A stretch of 6,284 nucleotides of DNA from Bacteroidota bacterium (lineage in GTDB: Bacteria > Bacteroidota > Bacteroidia > Chitinophagales > Chitinophagaceae). The stretch lies in contig JAKPBL010000247.1 in NCBI GenBank assembly GCA_029778965.1, positions 1-6,284 of the forward strand. Direction: 5' to 3'. The notes under the pieces are model-generated. The model saw only the letters and a list, made by a program, of their open reading frames with translations. It was not told the origin of the DNA and did not search any database. Shown here piece by piece: positions 1-5,249 of this stretch. Every line of letters begins with the position of its first letter. The first letter of the stretch is position 1. The translations under genes were made by a program, and so were the position numbers.

Positions 1-1
1 A

Positions 2-385
2 ACCGGCGCCAAGCCAGGCACCCGTATCGGCACATTCGACGCGGCCGATATCAATTATGCCTCCGGTTACCTGGCCGACCTGGTAAAGAAAAATAATCTT
101 CCGGCCAAGATGCTTATCATTCACCGGTTTACCAAAGCCATGGTCACCAATGCTTCGTCGATCAAGCTGCGTCCCGAAGTGCAGATGGTGGTGCATATGG
201 ACGGATGGGGCGCGCCTGCACGTAAGATCAACACCTATCGCCAGTTCATCGCGAAAGAACCGGTTGAATTTACCGGCTTCAAGCTCTTCTATAAAAACGA
301 CCTCAAAGAAACACCCGGCCGGATGATGACGCCCGAAGAGCTGATGAAGCTGAAACCGATGCCGGTGTATATTCAATACCAGTAA
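2..385 (+). CDS. C-terminal part of an unrecognised (possibly exported) protein, 5' end outside window
   Basis: The reading frame is open from the left edge (first full codon at base 2) to a TAA at 383-385, giving about 127 residues; the true start lies outside the window. The visible part has GTFDAADIN near its start, then LPAKMLIIHRFT, VVHMDGWGAPARKI and a terminal PVYIQYQ. From memory this resembles the C-terminal half of a family of uncharacterised lipoprotein-annotated proteins in Actinobacteria, which have a similar VVIHADGHGAPAQK-like stretch and end in PPVFVSYQ. That is recollection, not a search result. Alternating short hydrophobic strands and charged helices would fit an alpha/beta-barrel fold (inference). 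No catalytic motif can be named, and the signal peptide, if any, is not in view. The stop overlaps the guaD start by one base (TAATG), so the two are probably co-transcribed and translationally coupled. Confidence 0.8.
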   Translation, partial: TGAKPGTRIGTFDAADINYASGYLADLVKKNNLPAKMLIIHRFTKAMVTNASSIKLRPEVQMVVHMDGWGAPARKINTYRQFIAKEPVEFTGFKLFYKNDLKETPGRMMTPEELMKLKPMPVYIQYQ

Positions 386-861
386 TGACGGCTGCGCAGG
401 AAACATACATGCAGTTGGCTGTTGACACTGCCCGGCAGGGAATGGAAGAGGGTAAAGGCGGTCCCTTCGGTTGTGTAATCGTGAAAGACGGAAAAGTGAT
501 TGCCGCGGCGCACAATGAAGTGATTGCTTCGAAAGACCCGACCGCACATGCCGAGGTAGTGGCAATCAGAAAGGCCTGCGCCGCACTCAACGATTTCCAG
601 TTGACCGGATGTGAGCTTTATACCAGTTGCGAACCTTGCCCCATGTGCCTCGGCGCTATTTACTGGGCGCGGCCTTCGGTGGTTTATTACGCGGCGGGTA
701 AACAGCATGCGGCGGCGGCCGGTTTCGACGATTCCTTTATTTACGAAGAGATTGAGAAAGCGCCATTGAGCAGGAAGATACGTTTCGAGCAATTGCCGTT
801 TGGCGACGCGAATGCCTTATTTGCCGACTGGCTGCAAAAAGAGAACCGGCATGATTACTGA
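385..861 (+). CDS. guaD: Guanine deaminase (cytidine-deaminase-fold zinc enzyme)
   Basis: Hydrolyses guanine to xanthine and ammonia in the cytosol, in purine salvage and catabolism. The 158-residue protein has the usual length and aligns by eye along its whole length with Bacillus subtilis GuaD, with a constant offset of two residues up to the GFDDSF stretch. Visible zinc site: His55 and Glu57 in TAHAEV (Glu57 is the proton shuttle), with Cys85 and Cys88 in EPCPMC. GGPFG near residues 25-29 and GFDDSF near 113-118 are guanine-deaminase signatures; tRNA adenosine deaminases (TadA) lack the latter. The chain ends in Tyr158, matching the C-terminal Tyr that reaches the active site of the partner subunit in the domain-swapped B. 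subtilis dimer. The ATG overlaps the preceding stop (TAATG); a second in-frame ATG at codon 9 is less likely because homology starts before it. The 3' end overlaps the convergent anti-sigma gene by 7 bases. Other nucleoside deaminase specificity is possible but less likely. Confidence 0.93.
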   Translation: MTAAQETYMQLAVDTARQGMEEGKGGPFGCVIVKDGKVIAAAHNEVIASKDPTAHAEVVAIRKACAALNDFQLTGCELYTSCEPCPMCLGAIYWARPSVVYYAAGKQHAAAAGFDDSFIYEEIEKAPLSRKIRFEQLPFGDANALFADWLQKENRHDY

Positions 862-1217
862 CGCACGGCCATCCGCACCACATAATACGCGATTACGATC
901 AGCACCAGCAGCACCGCTACGGTTATATAGAGCAGGGGATTGTCTTTCCAGCGTCGTTTTTCCCGGCGTGCTTTCCTGTTTTGCAGGTATTGACGCAATT
1001 CCTTGTTGAGTTGTCCCACCGTTGCATTCAACTCCTCCCGGCTGCCGTATTGCTGCAGCCCCTCTATGGCATCGGCGGCAAAAGGATTATCGGTGAGCCA
1101 TTCTTCCACCAGGTGCTGCTCCTCACGGTTCAGTTTCCCATCGAGGTAGTCAACCAGCAACCGGTTGTCGATGTCTTTGTTGTTATCGGATAGTATATGG
1201 AGTAAATCGCGGTTCAT
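855..1217 (-). CDS. Short single-helix membrane protein, probable anti-sigma factor
   Basis: A 120-residue protein. Residues 1-90 are hydrophilic and helical, with LVDYLDGKLNREEQHLVEEWL (residues 21-41) followed by DNPFAADAIEGLQQY (43-57). This layout is typical of the cytosolic N-terminal domain of Bacteroidota anti-sigma factors, where a short helical module ending in DALEGL-like residues precedes the membrane anchor. A basic stretch (RKARREKRR, 81-89) precedes one hydrophobic helix at about 94-117, so the N-terminus should be cytosolic. Only a few residues follow the helix, so there is essentially no periplasmic sensor domain. No zinc-binding HxxxCxxC motif is present. The ATG overlaps the stop of the upstream ECF sigma gene as ATGA, implying coupled translation and matched amounts. 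Likely role (inference): holds the sigma factor at the inner membrane. Its 3' end overlaps guaD tail to tail by 7 bases. The name rests on context and pattern, not on a firm domain match. Confidence 0.8.
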   Translation of the reverse strand: MNRDLLHILSDNNKDIDNRLLVDYLDGKLNREEQHLVEEWLTDNPFAADAIEGLQQYGSREELNATVGQLNKELRQYLQNRKARREKRRWKDNPLLYITVAVLLVLIVIAYYVVRMAVRQ

Positions 1218-1795
1218 GTTTGTTGCCCGTTTTGTTGCAGCTTGCGCCGGAGCATCAGCCGGAGGTTTCGTTTTCCATTCTGGATAAAACTCTTTACCTG
1301 CCCCAGGTTATACCCCGTTTGCATCGCTACCTCCTGGTAGGTCTTTTTTTCCAGGTAAAATAAAGTTACACATTGCCGTTGTTCCTCACCCAGGTTTGCC
1401 AACTCTTCATGCATGAAGGTGAGCATGGTTTCTTTTTCCCTGGCTTCCAGCAACTGGTTTTCGCGGTCTTCTTCTACCTGCAGCCGGTCACTGACCTCGG
1501 CGGGGAAACGGTTTTTATCGCGGAACTGCATCAGGCAATAGTTCCGGGCGATCATATACAGCCAGCTCTTGACGTATTCCACCCGGTACTTCTCCAGTTC
1601 GGTGATGGCTTTCAGGAAGATCTGCTGAACGGCATCCCTGGCGGCTTCCTCCTGCTTCAGGTATTTCATGCAAACACCCAGCAGCAGCAGGGTGTATCGC
1701 TCCAGCAAAGCGCCCAGCCATTCCTTATCGCCGTCGGCGTAAAAACGCTCCAGCAAGTCCTGGTCCGAATAATTTGCGTATTTACCTGAATTCAC
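1214..1795 (-). CDS. RNA polymerase sigma factor, ECF (sigma-70) family
   Basis: A 193-residue sigma factor that directs RNA polymerase to a small set of promoters. Sigma region 2 spans about residues 25-95: ERYTLLLLGVCMKYL, then DAVQQIFLKA (55-64, the conserved region 2.2 helix that contacts the core enzyme) and VKSWLYMIARNYCLMQFRD (75-93, regions 2.3-2.4). An acidic linker at about 105-125 leads to region 4 at about 130-185, where LGEEQRQCVTLFYLEKKTYQEVA and the helix GYNLGQVKSFIQNGKRNL form the -35-reading helix-turn-helix. Regions 1 and 3 are absent, as in ECF sigmas. The start is GTG at 1793-1795: no ATG lies in frame upstream before a stop at 1814-1816, and the next Met (residue 43) would delete half of region 2. 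It is the first gene of a coupled pair with the anti-sigma-like gene. The divergent NlpC/P60 gene is a possible but unproven target. Confidence 0.93.
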   Translation of the reverse strand: MNSGKYANYSDQDLLERFYADGDKEWLGALLERYTLLLLGVCMKYLKQEEAARDAVQQIFLKAITELEKYRVEYVKSWLYMIARNYCLMQFRDKNRFPAEVSDRLQVEEDRENQLLEAREKETMLTFMHEELANLGEEQRQCVTLFYLEKKTYQEVAMQTGYNLGQVKSFIQNGKRNLRLMLRRKLQQNGQQT

Positions 1796-1858
1796 GCAGG
1801 GAAGGTATTTATTTCAAGATGCATGAGGCGGGTATTTTCCATAATTTGCCTGTTATAT

Positions 1859-2641
1859 ATGATTCATAAAATACTGCTGCCGGTAACGGGTCTTTGCCAG
1901 TTGCGCACGGCGCCCGATCACCGCGCCGAATTGTCCAGCCAGTTGTTCCTGGGCGAGTTGCTGGAGCAGCTCGACGATTCGGTGGAAGGGTGGATAAAAC
2001 TGCGTTCGCAGGCGGATGGATACGAGGGATGGTGCCAGGCAATACAGGTGGCGCCCCTGGAAGGGGAACCGCCCGCCCTGCGGGGGTATTTTAACCGGGC
2101 GACAGGTACTACTATCGTCAACGGACAACCGATGCCGGTCTTTAAGGGTTCGCCCGTATATGCAGCCCCGGTGCAGGCAGGTCCGTTTCATATTTCATTC
2201 GACAAGCTTTCTTATACGCCGGTGGAGGCGTTCGCCGGTGATTGGCAGCGCGACAACCGTCAGGCTATGCTCGTTACGCAGGCGATGGAGTACCTGAATA
2301 CGCCTTACCTCTGGGGCGGACGCAGCTTTAGCGGAATCGACTGCAGCGGTTTTGCCCAAATGGTACATCGGCAAACCGGCTGCCACCTGCGCCGTGATGC
2401 CTGGATGCAGGCGGAACAGGGCGTACCGGTGCCCGCGCTGTCGGCCGCCGTATGCGGCGACCTGGCTTTTTTTGACGAACCCGACGGCCGCATTACGCAC
2501 GTGGGCATTTTACTGAACCACCGCGAAATCATCCATGCATCGGGAAAAGTGCGGGTCGATGATATCGACAGCGAGGGCATTCTGAGCCGCGACCAGCAAA
2601 AACGAACCCACCACCTGTGTTCGATCAGGCGTTACTGGTAG
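1859..2641 (+). CDS. NlpC/P60 (C40) peptidase with N-terminal SH3-like region
   Basis: Predicted cysteine peptidase cutting peptidoglycan stem peptides, most likely the gamma-D-Glu to diamino acid bond. With the start chosen here it has 260 residues. The first ~65 form a bacterial SH3-like domain (LCQLRTAPDHRAEL ... GYEGWCQAI); a middle SH3-like region follows, and the C-terminal ~120 residues are the NlpC/P60 domain. Catalytic residues are visible: Cys162 in GIDCSGF, His214 in ITHVGILL, and a third polar His226 in IIHASGKV. An in-frame ATG at 1823 would add 12 residues (MRRVFSIICLLY), which look weakly like a signal peptide. I prefer 1859 because remembered Bacteroidota homologues begin only a few residues before the SH3 motif. 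With that start there is no signal peptide, and the enzyme may act in the cytosol on recycled wall peptides, like YkfC-type enzymes (inference). It ends 13 bases from the convergent ppa gene. Confidence 0.9.
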   Translation: MIHKILLPVTGLCQLRTAPDHRAELSSQLFLGELLEQLDDSVEGWIKLRSQADGYEGWCQAIQVAPLEGEPPALRGYFNRATGTTIVNGQPMPVFKGSPVYAAPVQAGPFHISFDKLSYTPVEAFAGDWQRDNRQAMLVTQAMEYLNTPYLWGGRSFSGIDCSGFAQMVHRQTGCHLRRDAWMQAEQGVPVPALSAAVCGDLAFFDEPDGRITHVGILLNHREIIHASGKVRVDDIDSEGILSRDQQKRTHHLCSIRRYW

Positions 2642-2654
2642 GATGACTGCCCAT

Positions 2655-3200
2655 TTACTTGTCGGCGAAAAGCTGCTGGTATGATTTGATGGCTTCCTCG
2701 ATGATCTGCAGCGCGGTTGCTTTATCCTGGAATTCATTCACCACCACCGATTTGTTTTCGAGGCGTTTGTACTCTTCAAAGAAATGACGCAGTTCGTCGA
2801 AGAAGTGCCGCGGCAACTGCTCGATGTTGTTGTAATAATTCACGCTGGGATCATTGGCGGCTACGGCAATGATTTTGTCGTCGGCATCACCGCTGTCGAT
2901 CATTCTCATCACACCGATCACTTTCGCATCCATGAGGCACATGGCTTGAACGGGCATGGAGGTGATCACCAGGATGTCGAGCGGATCCTTGTCGTCGCCG
3001 TAGGTACGTGGAATGAACCCATAATTACAGGGATAATAGAACGACGAATAGATGACGCGGTCGAGTTTGAGAAGGCCGCTTTCTTTATCGATCTCGTATT
3101 TGGCCCTTGAGCCTTGCGGTATCTCGATCACGGCGGTGACGGTGCGGGGCGCCTGGTCGCCGGTAGCGACGCCATGCCAGGGGTGGGAGACAGTGTGCAT
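2655..3200 (-). CDS. ppa: Inorganic pyrophosphatase, family I (soluble)
   Basis: Hydrolyses pyrophosphate to two phosphates in the cytosol, pulling biosynthetic reactions forward; Mg-dependent. The 181-residue protein keeps the family I active site at a constant +5 offset from Escherichia coli numbering: Lys34 and Glu36 in [10 protein letters not shown], Arg48, Tyr56 and Tyr60 in [10 protein letters not shown], the metal-binding Asp70/Asp72/Asp75 in DDKDPLD, then Asp102, Asp107 and Lys109 in DSGDADDK. Tyr144-Lys145 in EEYKRLE matches the E. coli Tyr141-Lys142 pair. The open frame extends upstream to 3263, but that would overlap the lipoprotein gene by 50 bases and add 21 residues not seen in the family. 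The ATG at 3198-3200 gives the usual MH..HPWH-type N-terminus of Bacteroidota enzymes. It lies 13 bases after the lipoprotein gene on the same strand and is probably co-transcribed with it. Confidence 0.95.
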   Translation of the reverse strand: MHTVSHPWHGVATGDQAPRTVTAVIEIPQGSRAKYEIDKESGLLKLDRVIYSSFYYPCNYGFIPRTYGDDKDPLDILVITSMPVQAMCLMDAKVIGVMRMIDSGDADDKIIAVAANDPSVNYYNNIEQLPRHFFDELRHFFEEYKRLENKSVVVNEFQDKATALQIIEEAIKSYQQLFADK

Positions 3201-3213
3201 TGGTCGGAATAGT

Positions 3214-3603
3214 TTAATGTAGTTCGGTAAGGTCAACGAGCCACTCGCCGTTAATCCGTACAATTTTGAGCGTGGTGGGCTCTTTCTTGTATGAATTGGA
3301 GTAGGTGTAGCTCACCACAGAGTCGTTGTTGCTTTTTTTTTCTATGGGCAGGATATTAGTTTGCCGGTAGTTGATGTTTTCTTCGGCGCACATTTTCTGA
3401 AAGCCGGCTTTCCAGCGGTTGTACACGAGCAGGCTGACCGTGTCTTTGTGCAGGTAAAATTCGGCTTTGGGAAAATTCCCGTCGAGCGAAGCCCGGATGA
3501 ATTCGCGACCTGCATCCTGCGCATCTTCTGCTTTCGTGAACGAAACTTCATCGCTGCAACCCACCAGGATTACCAAAAACGCGAAAACAGATAATAACTT
3601 CAT
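3214..3603 (-). CDS. Small lipoprotein, DUF4878/NTF2-like
   Basis: A 129-residue predicted lipoprotein. The N-terminus is a short signal peptide ([12 protein letters not shown]) ending in a lipobox LVGC with Cys16 as the lipidated residue; Ser17 and Asp18 follow. The mature part begins with a helix ([21 protein letters not shown]), then WKAGFQKMC, and closes with beta strands ([25 protein letters not shown]). A helix of the type 'FI.A.LDG.F..A' followed by a strand-rich half ending in 'NGEWLVDL' is the pattern of DUF4878/NTF2-like lipoproteins common in Bacteroidota. I assign the fold by pattern only; the function is unknown and no catalytic residues are visible. Neighbours are ppa 13 bases downstream and phoH upstream, separated by a 119-base gap almost filled by an inverted repeat. 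Membrane topology is inferred from the lipobox. Confidence 0.85.
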   Translation of the reverse strand: MKLLSVFAFLVILVGCSDEVSFTKAEDAQDAGREFIRASLDGNFPKAEFYLHKDTVSLLVYNRWKAGFQKMCAEENINYRQTNILPIEKKSNNDSVVSYTYSNSYKKEPTTLKIVRINGEWLVDLTELH

Positions 3604-3618
3604 AGAACGAAAGTAGAA

Positions 3619-3720
3619 AAAGTTTATGGTTTATGGTCTATGGTTTATAGTTGTTGCAGGTTATGAGGTTTTCTGCCTGCAACGGCAACTTTAAACCATA
3701 GACCATAAACCATAAACCTT
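3619..3720. repeat. 102-bp imperfect inverted repeat made of TTTATGG heptamers, with a nested inner stem
   Basis: The outer arms match perfectly over 26 bases (3622-3647 against 3692-3717). Each arm is itself a tandem array of four heptamers; the left arm reads TTTATGG, TTTATGG, TCTATGG, TTTATAG (3623-3650). Inside sits a second pair, GTTGCAGG at 3653-3660 and CCTGCAAC at 3676-3683, around a 15-base loop. Between the two stems the right side carries three extra bases. The element starts three bases after the phoH stop and fills most of the 119-base gap before the lipoprotein gene. It has AT-rich outer arms and no poly-T run, so it is not a classic intrinsic terminator, although a transcript through it could fold into a long hairpin. 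The shape fits a dispersed extragenic palindrome or a very small non-autonomous element; whether it recurs in the genome cannot be seen here. Confidence 0.9.
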
Positions 3721-3722
3721 GT

Positions 3723-4697
3723 TCAGGTTCCCATTTGCTGCTCCCGCTCTTTTTCCCGGTCATAGGCCTTGATGATGGCTTTTACCAGGCGGTGGCGAAC
3801 CACGTCTTCTTCATCGAGCACGATATGGGAAATGCCGTCGACGTTCTTCAGAATGCGTACGGCTTTTTCGAGCCCGCTCTTCTGGTTTTTCGGCAGATCC
3901 ACCTGCGTCATATCACCCGTAATAATGGCTTTGGCATTGGCGCCGATACGGGTAAGAAACATTTTCAACTGCAGGTCGGTGGCATTCTGGGCCTCATCAA
4001 GAATGATAAAGGCATTGTCGAGCGTTCGCCCGCGCATATACGCAAGCGGCGCAATTTCAATGGTACGGTTGCTCATGTAGTAACCGAGCTTGTCGGCTGG
4101 AATCATGTCATCCAGCGCATCGTATAATGGGCGTAAGTAAGGGTCTATCTTTTCTTTCAGGTCGCCGGGAAGAAACCCGAGGCTTTCACCCGCCTCCACG
4201 GCGGGCCGGGTAAGGATGATCTTTTTGACCACCTTGTTTTTCAACGCGCGCACGGCAAGGGCCACCGCGGTGTAGGTTTTACCCGTACCTGCCGGCCCGA
4301 TAGCAAACAGGATGTCATTCTTGTCCACACCGGCCACCATTCTTTTCTGGTTGGCCGTGCGCGCCCGCACCGTTTTCCCATTCGGGCCAAATACCAGGAT
4401 GTCGTTCGGGTTGCGCTCCACGAAATGATCGACCGTTTCCACATCGTCGCCGCCCAGTATCTGCTCGAAATAATTTTCGCTCATGTGCCCATTGCGTTCC
4501 AGGTATTGAACAATCAGTGATATCTTGTCTTTCGCTGTATCTACCTGTTCAGGAGCGCCGCTCAGTTTTATCTGTGTGCCACGGGAAAGTATTTTAAGGA
4601 GGGGAAATTTCTTCTTCAGGATGTCGAGCTTGCCGTTATTTACGCCGAAAAATTCAATCGGGTTAACGGTTTCCAGGTTAATGATTTGTTCTGTCAA
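3723..4697 (-). CDS. phoH: PhoH family P-loop NTPase
   Basis: Cytosolic ATPase of the PhoH/PhoL family; members are linked to RNA processing and ribosome maturation, sometimes with YbeY, but the exact reaction is not settled. It has 324 residues, normal for the family. The N-terminal ~70 residues form a KH-like alpha/beta region (LKILSRGTQIKLSGAPEQV). The NTPase domain begins near 115: Walker A GPAGTGKT at 134-141, TRPAVEAGESLGFLPGDL at 163-180, Walker B FIILDEAQ at 230-237, and the GDMTQVDLP motif at 261-269. The start is TTG at 4695-4697: no ATG is in frame before an upstream stop, homologues start with the same MTE.IINLE.VNPIEFFGVNN-like sequence, and the next Met (residue 72) would remove the N-terminal domain. 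A likely promoter lies about 33 bases upstream. The gene is followed at once by the heptamer inverted repeat. Confidence 0.95.
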   Translation of the reverse strand: MTEQIINLETVNPIEFFGVNNGKLDILKKKFPLLKILSRGTQIKLSGAPEQVDTAKDKISLIVQYLERNGHMSENYFEQILGGDDVETVDHFVERNPNDILVFGPNGKTVRARTANQKRMVAGVDKNDILFAIGPAGTGKTYTAVALAVRALKNKVVKKIILTRPAVEAGESLGFLPGDLKEKIDPYLRPLYDALDDMIPADKLGYYMSNRTIEIAPLAYMRGRTLDNAFIILDEAQNATDLQLKMFLTRIGANAKAIITGDMTQVDLPKNQKSGLEKAVRILKNVDGISHIVLDEEDVVRHRLVKAIIKAYDREKEREQQMGT

Positions 4698-4729
4698 TGC
4701 ACTTCAGGTTTTAATGTCACAGGACTAAC

Positions 4730-4761
4730 CAAATATAATTGAGCAGCCTGCCAAATACTAA
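4730..4761 (-). promoter_or_regulatory. Probable Bacteroidota-type promoter of phoH
   Basis: On the minus strand TATATTTG (4730-4737) matches the Bacteroidota -7 consensus TAnnTTTG exactly. Twenty bases upstream is TTAG (4758-4761), three of four bases of the -33 element TTTG; the known spacing is about 19-21 bases. A perfect TTTG also occurs, but only 14 bases upstream of the -7 box, too close. Transcription would begin about 25 bases before the TTG start of phoH. No other copy of the exact -7 box was noticed in the intergenic gaps. Confidence 0.5.
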
Positions 4762-4766
4762 GTTAC

Positions 4767-4787
4767 TTATACACAGCTTGTGGATAT
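4767..4787. promoter_or_regulatory. Head-to-head pair of DnaA-box-like 9-mers upstream of phoH
   Basis: TTATACACA (4767-4775) fits the DnaA-box consensus TTATNCACA. Three bases later TGTGGATAT (4779-4787) matches the reverse complement of the strong box TTATCCACA at 8 of 9 positions. The two form an inverted pair around GCT. An AT-rich small palindrome (ATATT-GTT-AATAT, 4784-4796) overlaps and follows, ending at the SET gene stop. The pair sits just upstream of the proposed phoH -33 element, where a bound protein could act on that promoter. It could equally be a plain short palindrome bound by another regulator, or a weak hairpin at the end of the cysM transcript. It is too small to call an origin. 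Confidence 0.35.
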
Positions 4788-4796
4788 TGTTAATAT

Positions 4797-5249
4797 TTAC
4801 AAGCTGCCTTTACAGCCCGCTGCGCCGCAGTTGCAGGTAAGTTGCCCATCGTGATGCGTTTCACCATAATTGCAGGTAATTTCTTCTCCCGCCCTGATGG
4901 CTCGCAGGCTGTAAAACTCCACCCGTCCGTAGCAGCAACGCATATAGCTGTTCGGTCGGCACGAATGATTGATGTATCGCAGGGCGTTGGCGCCTACGCT
5001 TGCGTCTAATGCAAGTCCGTTGCCAAACTCGACCATTGCTACTCTTTTTTGTTGCCTGACCCTTTTTCTGGCTTCACGCACAGAAATAATTTCGCCTGCC
5101 AGCTCGCCGATTTTTTTCCGGGCGGGAATGCGTTGTGTCGAAAAACAGCCGGTACCATCGATAGGAGAGGCCGCATTCGCCACGGGGAAGCGAATCACCG
5201 GAACAGGGTTTGCAGTGTTGTGTTTTTTCAACATAAGGAATTGCTTCAT
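4797..5249 (-). CDS. SET-domain protein lysine methyltransferase with post-SET zinc motif
   Basis: A 150-residue cytosolic protein predicted to transfer methyl groups from S-adenosylmethionine to a protein lysine; the target is unknown. The SET core begins at DGTGCFSTQRIPARKKIGELAGEII (31-55). The knot motif RYINHSCRPNS (91-101) and GEEITCNYG (121-129, catalytic-type Tyr128) supply the cofactor and lysine-channel elements. A post-SET tail follows with Cys139, Cys141 and Cys146 (CxCxxxxC). In known SET/post-SET enzymes these three plus the Cys of NHSC (here Cys97) bind one zinc that closes the active site; all four are present. Pre-SET and other chromatin domains are absent, so this is the minimal bacterial type. 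The ATG overlaps the cysM stop as ATGA, implying coupled translation. A start at Met6 is possible but would lose the overlap. Small SET proteins occur in several bacterial phyla, in some cases thought to come from eukaryotes. Confidence 0.9.
   Translation of the reverse strand: MKQFLMLKKHNTANPVPVIRFPVANAASPIDGTGCFSTQRIPARKKIGELAGEIISVREARKRVRQQKRVAMVEFGNGLALDASVGANALRYINHSCRPNSYMRCCYGRVEFYSLRAIRAGEEITCNYGETHHDGQLTCNCGAAGCKGSL

Noticed and set aside
373..792. Open frame of 139 codons on the minus strand opposite guaD
   Set aside because: It is fully antisense to a gene with intact catalytic motifs, has no recognisable domain, and its composition is that of a shadow frame.
1373..1789. Open frame of 138 codons on the plus strand opposite the sigma factor gene
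   Set aside because: Antisense to a complete ECF sigma factor; Phe/Gln/Leu-rich shadow sequence with no motif.
1796..1858. Promoter boxes in the divergent gap between the sigma factor and NlpC/P60 genes
   Set aside because: Near-matches such as ATAATTTG exist, but none fits TAnnTTTG with a spaced -33 box on either strand, so no site is called although promoters are expected here.
3201..3263. Longer ppa start adding 21 residues
   Set aside because: It would overlap the lipoprotein gene by 50 bases and the added residues do not fit the family N-terminus; the ATG at 3198-3200 does.
3608..3615. Promoter-like TACTTTCG on the minus strand just before the lipoprotein ATG
   Set aside because: Seven of eight match to TAnnTTTG, but it is only four bases from the start codon and no -33 element is seen at the right distance.
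3619..3720. Intrinsic terminator or CRISPR repeat
   Set aside because: The stem is long and AT-rich without a T-run, and the heptamers are contiguous with no spacers, so neither class fits.
4767..4796. Replication origin
   Set aside because: Only two DnaA-like boxes in about 30 bases, with no box cluster, no long unwinding element and no replication gene nearby.
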